Shown one piece after another: positions 43,231 through 52,450 of a stretch of DNA of 64,000 bases (its first letter is position 1; every line of letters begins with the position of its first letter). The notes below the pieces were generated by a model. That model was not told the DNA's origin. It saw only the letters and a list, made by a program, of their open reading frames with translations, and searched no databases. The position numbers were made by a program, and so were the translations under genes. This stretch comes from CAVEFW01 sp963643505. Lineage in GTDB: Bacteria; Actinomycetota; Coriobacteriia; Coriobacteriales; Eggerthellaceae. The stretch is from the NCBI GenBank assembly GCA_963643505.1, contig CAVIKF010000005.1, positions 127,175-191,174 of the forward strand. The letters are read 5' to 3'.

Positions 43231-44277
43231 GTGGATCTTTCCCTTTTTGCAATACTCGAACAAGTCGGCTCATACCCGATGCTCGCCGTCATCATCATCT
43301 TGGTGCTGCTCGTCACGGTTGTTTCCGGTGCGACTGATGCGCCGAACGCTATCGCGACCGCCGTATCCACGCGTTGTCTCAAGGTCGAGACCGCCCTGTG
43401 GCTCGCGGCTGTCTTTAATTTCGTCGGGCTTATCGGCATGACCTTCATCTCCACCGCCGTTGCCCATACGATGTTCAACATGGTCGACCTATCGGGTAAC
43501 TCACATATGGCGCTCATGGCCTTGACAGCGGCTATGATAGGCGCCATTTGTTGGGGCGTCTTTTGCTGGTTCTTCGGTATCCCTTGCTCTAAGTCCCATG
43601 CCCTCATCGCAGGCATCACCGGTGGCGCTATCGCCTTGAACGGACTGGGAGGTGTGGTCATCGGCGAATGGGCGAAGGTTATCTATGGCATGGTCTTCTC
43701 CTTGGTTGCAGGATTCATTTTGGGCATGCTCGTCTCTAAGGGCGTTTCGTTTCTGTTTGCCCGGTTCGATCGTAAGAAATCCAACAACGTCTGCACAATT
43801 CTCACGGATATATGCGCAATCCTGCTTTCATGTCTGCACGGCGCCCAAGATGGTCAAAAGTTCATGTCCATCGCGGTCATGGGCATCATGCTTTCCTTCG
43901 GGATGGATGCAAACGCCTCCGAAGGCTTTCCGTTGTGGCTCATGATCGCTTGCAGCGTTTGCATCTCTGCGGGCACGTTCCTCGGTGGCAAGCGCATCAT
44001 CAAGGCGGTCGCCATGGACATGGTCAAGCTCAAGAAGTGGCAGGGCGTTTCTGCGAGCGCCACGACGGTCACCACGTTGTTGGTTTCCAGCCTCACTGGC
44101 ATGCCTGTCTCCACAAGCCATTGCTCAACGGCAGCTATCATGGGTGTTGGTGCCGGCAAGAGCCTGAAGTCGGTCAAGTGGGATTCCGCTGGCAAGATGT
44201 GTTCCGCCTGGATCCTCACGTTCCCTGCTTGTGGTGTCATCGGTTTCGTTCTTGCGAGCATCTTTATGATGTTCTAG
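43231..44277 (+). CDS. Inorganic phosphate transporter, PiT family (first copy)
   Basis: 348 residues from GTG at 43231, with GGGAGG five bases upstream. About ten membrane segments. The duplicated PiT signature occurs as TVVSGATDAPNAIATAVST near the N-terminus and as SCLHGAQDGQKFMS in the middle; CSKSHALIAG and VSTSHCSTAA are the paired SSSH-like motifs. Substitutions (ATDAPN and AQDGQK instead of xNDxxN) differ from the second copy at 59431, so substrate or ion preference may differ. It stands alone and is followed by a copy of its own 3' end. Confidence 0.88.
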   Translation: MDLSLFAILEQVGSYPMLAVIIILVLLVTVVSGATDAPNAIATAVSTRCLKVETALWLAAVFNFVGLIGMTFISTAVAHTMFNMVDLSGNSHMALMALTAAMIGAICWGVFCWFFGIPCSKSHALIAGITGGAIALNGLGGVVIGEWAKVIYGMVFSLVAGFILGMLVSKGVSFLFARFDRKKSNNVCTILTDICAILLSCLHGAQDGQKFMSIAVMGIMLSFGMDANASEGFPLWLMIACSVCISAGTFLGGKRIIKAVAMDMVKLKKWQGVSASATTVTTLLVSSLTGMPVSTSHCSTAAIMGVGAGKSLKSVKWDSAGKMCSAWILTFPACGVIGFVLASIFMMF

Positions 44278-44344
44278 TGAGGTCGAGCGCGTACTTCTGG
44301 AGGATCGAGTTTCGTTTTTGCGAGCATCTTTATGATGTTCTAGT
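44243..44344. repeat. Duplicate of the pit1 3' end, stop codon included
   Basis: 36 bases 44243-44278 recur at 44309-44344 with one mismatch, offset 66; both include TTCTAGT with the TAG stop. A third, weaker echo (GTTTTCGCGAGC) lies near 44380. The rest of the gap 44345-44592 has no gene. Confidence 0.95.
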
Positions 44345-44592
44345 CGGCGAGTTTTCGTTGTTGTGGAGGGACCTGCGTTTTCGCGAGCCCCTTTCTTGTC
44401 TGTGGCCGCGCGTTGCCCGCGCTGCTTGTGGCGTTGCCAAAGCACGCTCGCAATCATGTAGACGCCTTGCCCGACCGCGCGTTGTCTTACTTGCAACATT
44501 GGTGAATGCTTCCTACACCGAATCGTGCTTTTGTGGGAAAATACGAACCAAGCAAAGAAGAGAACACAAAGCGTACTAAGGTTTAGATCATC

Positions 44593-47500
44593 ATGTCAGC
44601 TCAGTTCAACGTCAAGGGCGCAAACCCTGCGTCTGTCGACCTGTTGTCGGTCACATTGGGGTTGCCGCGATTCATCGCGACGACACTTGTTGCCCGCGGC
44701 ATCGACTCGCTTCCCGCCGCCCAAAGGTTTTTCCACCCCTCACTTGATCGTGATTGGCTCAACCCTTATATCATCCCTGGCCTCGAAGAGGTTGTCGATG
44801 ATCTCGAGAGGGCGATCCGCCAACATCGACACATCCTCGTTTTTGGCGATTTCGACCTCGACGGCATTTCTGCCACGACGGTTCTGACCCGTGGCTTGAG
44901 AGGATTGGGTGCGACGGTGACCCCCTTCATTCCTCGTCGCTTTGACGAGGGGTATGGCTTGTCGGTGGAGGCGTTCGATCGCGCGTTGAAACAAGATTCC
45001 GATATCGAGGTCATCGTCACCGTCGATTGCGGTATAGCGTGTCGCGATGCTGCTGCCGCCATCCGCGCCCGCGGCGTCGACGTGCTTATCACCGATCACC
45101 ACGAACCGGCCGACCTGGTTCCGTTGGACGTCCCTGTTGCCGATCCCAAGATCGACGAGGAGTGTCCGAGTACCATACTTGCAGGCGTGGGTGTGGCGTG
45201 CAAGCTTCTCCAAGCTTTGGGCGGACGTATGGGCCAACCCCACCTGTGGCGTGAGTTTGTCGACTTCGCTGCCATGGGAACGGTTGCCGACCTCATGCCG
45301 ATGAGGGATGAGAATCGTGCCCTTGTGGAGGCGGGGCTATCTCTCATCAACAACGCACCGCGTCCTTGCATCGCGGCCCTTTTGGGTACGTCGGGAGCTG
45401 TCGACAAGGCCGTGACCGCGACGAACTTGAGCTTCTCCCTCATTCCCCGTCTTAACGCCGCTGGTCGTATGGGGGATGCGGACCTTGCGTTGCGTCTGCT
45501 CATGACCGACGATTTTGACGAGGCATGCAAACTTGCGGGTGAGTTGGAGGAGATGAACGACCTTCGCCGCAAAATCGAGTCCGAGCTGTCCGAAATCGCT
45601 TCCGAAAAGGCCTCAGCCGTATTCCGCAACCAACGCGCTTTGGTGGTGTGGGGCGAGAATTGGCACGAAGGGGTGAAGGGAATCGTCGCGAGCCGGCTCG
45701 TGAGCAAGTATGGTGTCCCGTCGTTTTTGTTCTCCATCGAAGGTGACGAGGCGCGAGGCAGCGGGCGCAGCGTCGGTCGAGTCAACCTGTTCAAGGCCGT
45801 GGAGAGTTGTCAGGATCTGTTGACGCGGTTCGGCGGACATGACGCGGCGGTAGGGGTGACCTTGCCCAAAGCGAATCTCCTCGAGTTCACTCGCCGCCTG
45901 TGCGCCTACATGGACCAACTCGACGCGGAGGATTTCAGTCCGCGTTTGGACATCGATGCCATCGTTGACCTTTCGGACTTGAGTTTGTCGTCGGTAGAGA
46001 TGCTTGATGCCCTCGCGCCCTTCGGACAGGAAAACCAACAACCGGTGTTTCTCGCGCGCAACGTGATGTTGTCGTCGTGTCGCGCGGTGGGAGCCGACAA
46101 GAACCACTTCTCGTGCACGCTCACCAACGGACGCTCCTCGGTTTCCGGCATCATGTTCCATTGCCCGGACATAGACAAGCTTATGGCAACCGAGACGGTG
46201 GTCGACGCCGCTTTCCAGCTCCAAATCGACGAGTGGCGTGGACGTCGCTCGGTGAAGGCGATGCTGAAATCTTTGACTCCTGTGTGCATGTGCGCTGGTC
46301 TTGCGGCATGCCTCAACGATACAAATGTTCAATTCGTGTCCGACCTGTATGAGTCTGCTGACGTGGAACTCAACGAGGATGTCGCGAGGTGTCTCGGCGC
46401 CATTCGCGCAGAGGAGCTTGGCTTGGAGTCGCGTCGCGATCGTTGGTCCCGCCATGCCGCCTCAGATCCGGTGGCGCTTCGCGAGGCCGTGGTCAAGGCA
46501 ATCATCGCAACGAACGCTCTTCATGATTCTCAGCGCAAGGCTCTCGAGTATCTCGAAGCCGGTCACTCAACCCTTGCTATCATGGCAACGGGTCGCGGCA
46601 AGTCCCTCATCTTCCAAGTGCATGCTGCGACGCGTGCGCTTTGCAAAGGAGAGGCGAGCCTGTTTGTGTACCCTCTTCGTGCCCTTATCGCAGATCAAGC
46701 ATTCTATATTTCTCGCTCCCTCGAGCAATTCGGTGTCAAAGCTGCGCGCTTGACGGGCGAGTCGTCTCCGGAGGAGCGCCGTGCGGTTGCTCAAGGTCTT
46801 GCCAACGGTCAGATCGACATCGTGCTGACAACTCCGGAATACTTGTGTTATCACGCGGATGAGATCGGTCGAACGCGGCGCTTCTCCTTTGTCGTTGTGG
46901 ATGAGGCCCACCATATCGGGGGAGCTCGGGCGGGCAATCGTGCCGCCTATGCACAAATCGGCGCCGCTATCGCGAAGCTTGGCGACCCGGTCATCTTGGC
47001 GTTGACCGCCACCGCTACCGACGGTGTCGCAAGTGACATTCTCGACACGCTCCCCATTGAGAAATGCGTGTTCGACGAGGCGTCTCGCGAGAACCTCGTC
47101 ATCGACGACCAGCGCAATATCCGGAATCGCGATGGTTACCTTGCCAATATCGTGGCATCGGGGGAGAAGACGGTGGTCTATGTCAACTCCCGCGAGCAGT
47201 CGGTTGGTTTGGCGCGCCAACTGCGTCGTCGCCTGCCCCATATGGCTCCGCTCATCGGCTTTTATAACGCGGGGCTTACTCGCGAGCAACGCATGCAGGT
47301 CGAGAAGCTGTTCCGCTCGGGTGCGCTTACGGTGCTCGTTTCGACGTCCGCCTTTGGAGAGGGCGTCAATATCCCCAATATTCGCCATGTCGTCTTGTAC
47401 CATCTCCCCTTCAACGAGATCGAGTTCAACCAGATGGCGGGTCGTGCCGGACGTGATGGGGACCCTTCCGTCATCCATTTGCTGTTCGGAAGGCAAGACG

Positions 47501-47964
47501 CCCAGATCAACCAACGCATCTTGGCCGATATCACCCCCGACCACGAGGTCATGGCACAAGTGTATCGACGTCTGCGCCAGATGCAGCGCGAATGCGCGGG
47601 CCAATCTTTCGGTGTCGTTTCCGACGAGCTTGCCAATCTTGCCAGCGACTACGCCCACAATGTCTCTCCCGCCTCGGCTGAGTGCGGCGTGACCGTCTTC
47701 AGGGAGTTGGGCCTCATTGACACAAAGACCACGTATACTATGGGCCACATGACACGCACGGTTCACGTGAACGAGGGGGCAGGCCGCGTCAAGTTGACCG
47801 ACAGCGTTCGCTATCGGGAGGGTCTTGACGAGCGGCGCGTATTCGACGACTTTTGCGAATGGGCGTTGCGGGCTGACGGCTCCGCTCTTCGCATACGTAT
47901 TTCCCGTCCCATCGTGCCCGAAGACCGCCCTGACACTATCGAAGAGAGTGATACCGATGAGTAA
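44593..47964 (+). CDS. recJ: RecJ-type DHH exonuclease fused to a RecQ-like SF2 helicase
   Basis: 1123 residues, about twice the usual RecJ length. Residues 1 to about 600 are RecJ: FGDFDLDGISATTVL (DHH motif I), VTVDCGIA, LITDHHEP (about 167), and DHHA1 with GRSVGRVNLFKAVESC and FGGHDAAVGV. From about 640 an ATP-dependent helicase follows: MATGRGKSLIFQVHA (Walker A), LTTPEYLCYHA, VVVDEAHHIGG (DEAH box), LTATATDG, STSAFGEGVNIPNI and QMAGRAGRDG. RecJ degrades ssDNA 5'-3' after RecQ unwinding, so the fusion joins known partners. No frameshift is seen between the halves. The stop overlaps the rel start. Confidence 0.93.
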   Translation: MSAQFNVKGANPASVDLLSVTLGLPRFIATTLVARGIDSLPAAQRFFHPSLDRDWLNPYIIPGLEEVVDDLERAIRQHRHILVFGDFDLDGISATTVLTRGLRGLGATVTPFIPRRFDEGYGLSVEAFDRALKQDSDIEVIVTVDCGIACRDAAAAIRARGVDVLITDHHEPADLVPLDVPVADPKIDEECPSTILAGVGVACKLLQALGGRMGQPHLWREFVDFAAMGTVADLMPMRDENRALVEAGLSLINNAPRPCIAALLGTSGAVDKAVTATNLSFSLIPRLNAAGRMGDADLALRLLMTDDFDEACKLAGELEEMNDLRRKIESELSEIASEKASAVFRNQRALVVWGENWHEGVKGIVASRLVSKYGVPSFLFSIEGDEARGSGRSVGRVNLFKAVESCQDLLTRFGGHDAAVGVTLPKANLLEFTRRLCAYMDQLDAEDFSPRLDIDAIVDLSDLSLSSVEMLDALAPFGQENQQPVFLARNVMLSSCRAVGADKNHFSCTLTNGRSSVSGIMFHCPDIDKLMATETVVDAAFQLQIDEWRGRRSVKAMLKSLTPVCMCAGLAACLNDTNVQFVSDLYESADVELNEDVARCLGAIRAEELGLESRRDRWSRHAASDPVALREAVVKAIIATNALHDSQRKALEYLEAGHSTLAIMATGRGKSLIFQVHAATRALCKGEASLFVYPLRALIADQAFYISRSLEQFGVKAARLTGESSPEERRAVAQGLANGQIDIVLTTPEYLCYHADEIGRTRRFSFVVVDEAHHIGGARAGNRAAYAQIGAAIAKLGDPVILALTATATDGVASDILDTLPIEKCVFDEASRENLVIDDQRNIRNRDGYLANIVASGEKTVVYVNSREQSVGLARQLRRRLPHMAPLIGFYNAGLTREQRMQVEKLFRSGALTVLVSTSAFGEGVNIPNIRHVVLYHLPFNEIEFNQMAGRAGRDGDPSVIHLLFGRQDAQINQRILADITPDHEVMAQVYRRLRQMQRECAGQSFGVVSDELANLASDYAHNVSPASAECGVTVFRELGLIDTKTTYTMGHMTRTVHVNEGAGRVKLTDSVRYREGLDERRVFDDFCEWALRADGSALRIRISRPIVPEDRPDTIEESDTDE

Positions 47965-50356
47965 GGAAGCGATGCTTGGCACCTCCCTTCCCAAGAAGGG
48001 CGCCGGTGACGAGGAATACATGATTGGCAGGGCTTGGGTGAACCAAACGCTTTTGGCGGCCGATCCCACCGTTGGCGGCGGTGCTGTGGGAAGCGCTACA
48101 CCCGAGGAGCGTTTCGAGATCCTTCGGGAAATGGTCTCCGCCTATCTGAGTGAGGAGGAAGTGGAGCAGCTCGAGCGTGCATTCGCGTTTGCCGGCGCCT
48201 CCCATAAGGGCCAATGTCGCAAGAGCGGGGAGCCCTTTGTCCTGCATCCGGTGGAGGTCTCCATCATCTTGGCTGATTTGCGTCTCGACGTAGACACGTT
48301 GACAGCGGCGCTTCTCCACGATGTGGTAGAGGACACCGATGCGACGTGCGAAGACATCACGAGGGAATTTAACCCCCAAGTCTCAGAGCTTGTCGACGGT
48401 GTTACAAAGATTACCCAGATCGAGGTTGAGAACCTTACCGACGAGCAGGCGGCCACCATTCGCAAGATGTTTATTGCCATGAGCAAGGATATCCGTGTCG
48501 TTGTCATCAAACTTGCCGACCGCTTGCACAACATGCGTACGCTTGGCGCCTTGCGCGAGGACCGCCGCATCTTCAAGAGTCGCGAGACCCTCGAGATCTA
48601 TGCGCCCATCGCCCACCGCCTCGGCATCACGTCCATCAAATGGGAGCTTGAGGACTTGGCGTTTTTCTACTTGGAGCCTTACAAGTACCGCCAGGTCGAA
48701 CGCATGGTTACCGAGAGTCGCGCCGAGCGCGAGGCCTACCTTGAGCAGGTCATTGACGTTTTGCGCAAAGAGATGGACCGCTTGGGAATCGAGTGCAACA
48801 TCGCCGGTCGTCCCAAGCACCTGTTCAGCATCTACCAAAAGATGGCCAAGCAGGGTAAGGGGTTCAGCGAAATATACGACCTCATCGCAGTGCGTATCAT
48901 CGTCGATTCCGTGAAGGATTGCTATTCGGCCCTTGGTGCCGTCCATACGCTTTGGCATCCTATGCCTGGGCGTTTCAAGGACTACATCGCCATGCCGAAG
49001 TACAACATGTACCAAAGCTTGCATACCACGGTCATCGGTCCGGCGGCGCGCCCTCTCGAGGTGCAGATTCGTACCGTCGAGATGCACCGCACCAGCGAAT
49101 ACGGCGTCGCGGCCCATTGGCGTTACAAGGAGACCGGTGGCAGCAATTCCCCGAACAACGCCAACAGCTCTCTTGATCAACAACTCGCTTGGTTGCGCGA
49201 GGTGGTTGATTGGCAAGACGAGACGAAGGACTCCCGCGAATTTCTCAAGAACCTGAAATTCGACTTGGAAGAGTCCGAGGTATTCGTCTTCACACCCAAG
49301 GGGGAAGTCCGTTCCCTCAGGGTGGGCTCCACCCCTGTGGACTTTGCGTATTCCATCCACACCGAGGTTGGCAACCACTGTGTCGGCGCCAAGGTGAACG
49401 GGGTCATCGTCCCTTTGACCTACACGCTCAAGCTTGGTGATCGCGTCGAGATCATGACCCAAAAGAGCGCACACCCCAACCGTGACTGGTTGAACATAGT
49501 GAAAACGCCGAGTGCGCGCAGCAAGATCCGTGCGTATTTCAGCAAGGTCAATCGCGGCGATGACTTGCAAAATGGCCGCGATAAGCTCGCTCGAGAGATG
49601 AAGAAGAACGGTTTCGGCCTTTCAAGTGCTCACAGCGTCAAGGCTTTGAAGGCCGTCGCCGAACACATGGGCTACGACGATACCGATGACATGATGGTGG
49701 CAATCGGTACGGGGCGTGAAAGCGAGCAACATGTCGCTAACCGCCTCCTCAAGATCCTTGTCGACAAGGGCAACGAGGTGGCAAACACTCCCGACTGGGG
49801 CTTTGGCACCGCTTCGACAGGCATGATGCCGAAGATGATCACCAGCGTCAAGCGCCCGAAGAAACATGAAGCCCATTCCAACAATGGTATCGTTGTCAAG
49901 GGCATCGATGACGTCCTTGTCCGCCTGAGTCGTTGTTGCAACCCTGTGCCGGGGGACGAGATCATGGGATTCGTGACCCGCGGACGAGGTGTTTCCGTCC
50001 ATCGCGCCGATTGCCCGAATGTGGTAGACCTGATGAAGGACCCGGAGCGCCTCATCGAGGTGTCCTGGGACACTCAAAACAAGGGCGGTACGTCGTATAA
50101 GTACGAGATCCATATCGAGGGCATGGATCGTATCGGTTTGTTGCGCGACGCCACGATCGCCATTTGCGATTCCGGGGCGAATGTCATCTCTTCTAGCACG
50201 ACGTCCCACAAGGACGGTATCTTTGAGATGCGTTTCCTGTTCGAGGTCGCCGATCCGGGCTTCATCGACGTGGTCATGAAACAATTGCGCAGCGTTGACG
50301 GAGTCTACCAGGTCCGTCGCGCCATTGCGGGCAACCAAAAAGCGAAAAAGCACTAG
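47957..50356 (+). CDS. rel: Bifunctional (p)ppGpp synthetase/hydrolase
   Basis: 799 residues. The ATG at 47957 overlaps the recJ stop as ATGAGTAA. HD hydrolase with HPVEVSIILADLRLD and LLHDVVEDTDAT; synthetase with YQSLHTTVIGP and EVQIRTVEMH; TGS with VFTPKGEVRSLRVG; a zinc-finger-like CCNPVPGDEI region; and a C-terminal ACT domain. Both catalytic halves look intact, so it should make and degrade the alarmone. It is translationally coupled to the RecJ-RecQ fusion. Immediately after its stop the 40-bp array region begins, and its first flank resembles the rel 3' end. Confidence 0.96.
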   Translation: MSKEAMLGTSLPKKGAGDEEYMIGRAWVNQTLLAADPTVGGGAVGSATPEERFEILREMVSAYLSEEEVEQLERAFAFAGASHKGQCRKSGEPFVLHPVEVSIILADLRLDVDTLTAALLHDVVEDTDATCEDITREFNPQVSELVDGVTKITQIEVENLTDEQAATIRKMFIAMSKDIRVVVIKLADRLHNMRTLGALREDRRIFKSRETLEIYAPIAHRLGITSIKWELEDLAFFYLEPYKYRQVERMVTESRAEREAYLEQVIDVLRKEMDRLGIECNIAGRPKHLFSIYQKMAKQGKGFSEIYDLIAVRIIVDSVKDCYSALGAVHTLWHPMPGRFKDYIAMPKYNMYQSLHTTVIGPAARPLEVQIRTVEMHRTSEYGVAAHWRYKETGGSNSPNNANSSLDQQLAWLREVVDWQDETKDSREFLKNLKFDLEESEVFVFTPKGEVRSLRVGSTPVDFAYSIHTEVGNHCVGAKVNGVIVPLTYTLKLGDRVEIMTQKSAHPNRDWLNIVKTPSARSKIRAYFSKVNRGDDLQNGRDKLAREMKKNGFGLSSAHSVKALKAVAEHMGYDDTDDMMVAIGTGRESEQHVANRLLKILVDKGNEVANTPDWGFGTASTGMMPKMITSVKRPKKHEAHSNNGIVVKGIDDVLVRLSRCCNPVPGDEIMGFVTRGRGVSVHRADCPNVVDLMKDPERLIEVSWDTQNKGGTSYKYEIHIEGMDRIGLLRDATIAICDSGANVISSSTTSHKDGIFEMRFLFEVADPGFIDVVMKQLRSVDGVYQVRRAIAGNQKAKKH

Positions 50357-50360
50357 AGTA

Positions 50361-50672
50361 GGTACCGTCGCGGGCTTTGCGGGGGTGCGTGCAGGTACCA
50401 CCGTACCACCGTGGGCGCTGCGACGGACGCGTCTGCGCCACCGTACCACCGTGGGCGCTGCGACGGACGCGTCTGCGCCACCGTACCACCGTGGGCGCTG
50501 CGACGGACGCGTCTGCGCCACCGTACCACCGTGGGCGCTGCGACGGACGCGTCTGCGCCACCGTACCACCGTGGGCGCTGCGACGGACGCGTCTGCGCCA
50601 CCGTACCACCGTGGGCGCTGCGACGGACGCGTCTGCGCCACCGTACCACCGCGAGTTTTGCGGGAGTGCGCT
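50361..50672. repeat. 40-bp tandem array, six identical copies, with rel-tail-like flanks
   Basis: Six perfect copies of a 40-base unit starting CCGTACCACCGTGGGCGCTG occupy 50401-50640. The flanks 50361-50389 and about 50644-50670 are related to each other ([CG]CG[A/G]G..TTTGCGGG[A/G]GTGCG) and to the rel 3' end at 50311-50335 (shared CCGTCGCG and TTGCGGG). Forty is not a multiple of three, and stops are absent in all frames, so long frames here are spurious. Confidence 0.95.
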
Positions 50673-50688
50673 ATAGAAAGGAACGAAG

Positions 50689-51390
50689 ATGATCACGATC
50701 GAATGTTTGGTCCAAGGTAGGCTCGACAACAACGTCTATTTCGTGTCTGACGGCGAGGCTACCCTCGTCGTCGATCCGAGCACAAGGCCACAACATATCC
50801 TTGAACGCCTAGGCGGGCGCAAGGTCGACGCCATCATGTGCACCCATTTCCACTCCGACCATACGGGGGCCTTGGCTGCGCTCAAACAGGCGACCGGCGC
50901 GACCGTATATGCTTCCGTTCAGGATACGCCCCTCATCGAGGCTCCCGCAAAAGCGTCTTTCTCAAGCCCTATCCTCATACAGGAGCCTTGCAAAGTCGAT
51001 GCCTGTGTCAACGATGGCGACGTTGTGTGTCTGGGGTCGATGGAATGGTCTGTCATTCACACGCCCGGTCACAGCAAAGGTTCCATGTGCTGGTATCTGC
51101 CGGCAGGCGAGGAGGTCCTCCTCGAGCTTCCAAGCCGCAACCTCTCCCGCGGCGAGATGGGAAATAAGGGGGCGGTTCCCGTCCTTCTCTCGGGAGATAC
51201 TTTGTTTTCAGGTTGTACGGGACGGACGGATTTCGAAGGTGGCAGCATCTCCGACATGCAGCGCAGCATGTCCCGCCTAGCTGAGCTTCCTGACGAGACC
51301 CTCGTGCTTCCCGGCCACAACTCCTATACCTCCATAGCCATGGAGCGGGCAATTACGTTTTCCCGTTGGGGTGTGTCCGATCCCGCCTGA
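50689..51390 (+). CDS. Metallo-beta-lactamase-fold hydrolase (glyoxalase II-like)
   Basis: 233 residues; ATG at 50689 with GAAAGGAACG upstream, directly after the 40-bp array. Metal motifs: THFHSDHTG (about 46-54), HTPGHSKGSM, LLSGDTLFSG and VLPGHNSYTS, the full set for a binuclear site. It resembles small hydrolases annotated as hydroxyacylglutathione hydrolase or related thioesterases. An insertion (LPAGEEVLLELPSRNLSRGE) between the third and fourth motifs lengthens the protein. The substrate is unknown. Confidence 0.88.
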   Translation: MITIECLVQGRLDNNVYFVSDGEATLVVDPSTRPQHILERLGGRKVDAIMCTHFHSDHTGALAALKQATGATVYASVQDTPLIEAPAKASFSSPILIQEPCKVDACVNDGDVVCLGSMEWSVIHTPGHSKGSMCWYLPAGEEVLLELPSRNLSRGEMGNKGAVPVLLSGDTLFSGCTGRTDFEGGSISDMQRSMSRLAELPDETLVLPGHNSYTSIAMERAITFSRWGVSDPA

Positions 51391-51507
51391 AATTAGGCTG
51401 AACGGGGGTTTGTTCTTAGCCGATGCGGTACAATGAAGCTCCATGATTTGGTGCATGCTCGGTGTCGCCCGGTCGTGGCTTTGAGGAACAGTTGAAAGGG
51501 AGCTGTC

Positions 51508-52143
51508 ATGCCCAAGAAGAAAAAGAACGGTTTCGACTATTTCGACGAATTTGCCAAGCTTTCCTCGTTGGCTGTTGACCAGGCTTCGCTTTTCGTTGAG
51601 GCTGTTGAGAATTGGGAGAATGCCGAGACCTTTAAGCCCGTCCTTGAACGCGCCCACGAGATCGAGCAGAAGGGCGATGCCGTCACCCATGCCATCTACC
51701 ATCAAGCTGCGAAGGATTTTGTGACGCCGATCGAGCGTGAAGACCTGCTTACCATGTCGCAAAACCTTGACAGCGTCATCGACCTTATCGAGGACGTCAT
51801 GGTCGACTTCTACATCTATGATGCCCGGATTATGGCTGAAGGCGCGTTGGAGTTCGCCAAACTCATCAGGAAGAGCTGTGTTGCTTTGGACAAGAGCATG
51901 GAGGATTTCCGCGAGTTCAAACATCCCAAGAAGCTTCGCGAGCGCATCAACGCCGTCAACGACTGCGAGGAGGAGGGCGACGCGCTCTATGTCAAGGTCA
52001 TGCGCCATTTGCACGTGACTGACAATGAGTCTCCCATGCGTGTTCTCGTGTGGAGTCGCCTGTTCATGGCGATGGAGGATTGCTGCGACGCTTGTGAGCA
52101 CGTCGCCGATACCATGGATATGGTGTTGGTGCGCAACTCGTAG
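51508..52143 (+). CDS. DUF47/PhoU-like phosphate-transport accessory protein
   Basis: 211 residues, all helical. The ExxxD-type metal-binding lines typical of PhoU/DUF47 proteins are seen in HEIEQKGDAVTHAIYH and CEEEGDALYVKVMRHL, and ITPIERED-like VTPIEREDLLTMSQNLDSVID is diagnostic of DUF47. Members usually sit beside a PiT transporter and modulate it; here both PiT genes are 7-8 kb away on either side. RBS GAAAGGGAGC. A 21-base copy of the 3' end lies 66 bases downstream. Confidence 0.9.
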   Translation: MPKKKKNGFDYFDEFAKLSSLAVDQASLFVEAVENWENAETFKPVLERAHEIEQKGDAVTHAIYHQAAKDFVTPIEREDLLTMSQNLDSVIDLIEDVMVDFYIYDARIMAEGALEFAKLIRKSCVALDKSMEDFREFKHPKKLRERINAVNDCEEEGDALYVKVMRHLHVTDNESPMRVLVWSRLFMAMEDCCDACEHVADTMDMVLVRNS

Positions 52144-52197
52144 AATCTACCGGAACTGGTATGGCGAGGTCCCCACACCATGGATATGGTGTTGGTG
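52111..52197. repeat. Duplicate of the DUF47 3' end
   Basis: The 21 bases 52111-52131 recur exactly at 52177-52197, offset 66. In the remaining gap up to lysC (52198-52450) I see a TATAGT -10-like box (52373-52378) and a GCGCC/GGCGC hairpin followed by TTTT (52396-52416), but no gene. Confidence 0.9.
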
Positions 52198-52450
52198 TGC
52201 TCGTCGGGCCCTGCGCCCAAAAGGGAAAAATGGGGCGTCGAGCAATCGGCGTCCTTTCTGTTTTCCCCGAAGCTTGTGTGCAAAGCTTGCCAAGCGTAGC
52301 TGGTATACGGGTTTTAAGGCGACAAATCGCGCCGTTTGTGCTCGCTGTATGCGCGATTCGTCTTTGCTGGGGTATAGTGATGGCGTTTACAGCGGGCGCC
52401 GTTCCTTGGCGCTTTTCTTTGGAGTATAAGAAACGAGAGAGTAAGAGTAC

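Noticed and set aside
50274..50732. Repeat proteins in several frames over the 40-bp array
   Set aside because: The unit is not a multiple of three and lacks stops in all frames; overlapping open frames on both strands are an artefact.
52144..52450. Lysine riboswitch upstream of lysC
   Set aside because: The gap is repeat-derived and no lysine-riboswitch core is recognisable; only a short hairpin with TTTT is seen.
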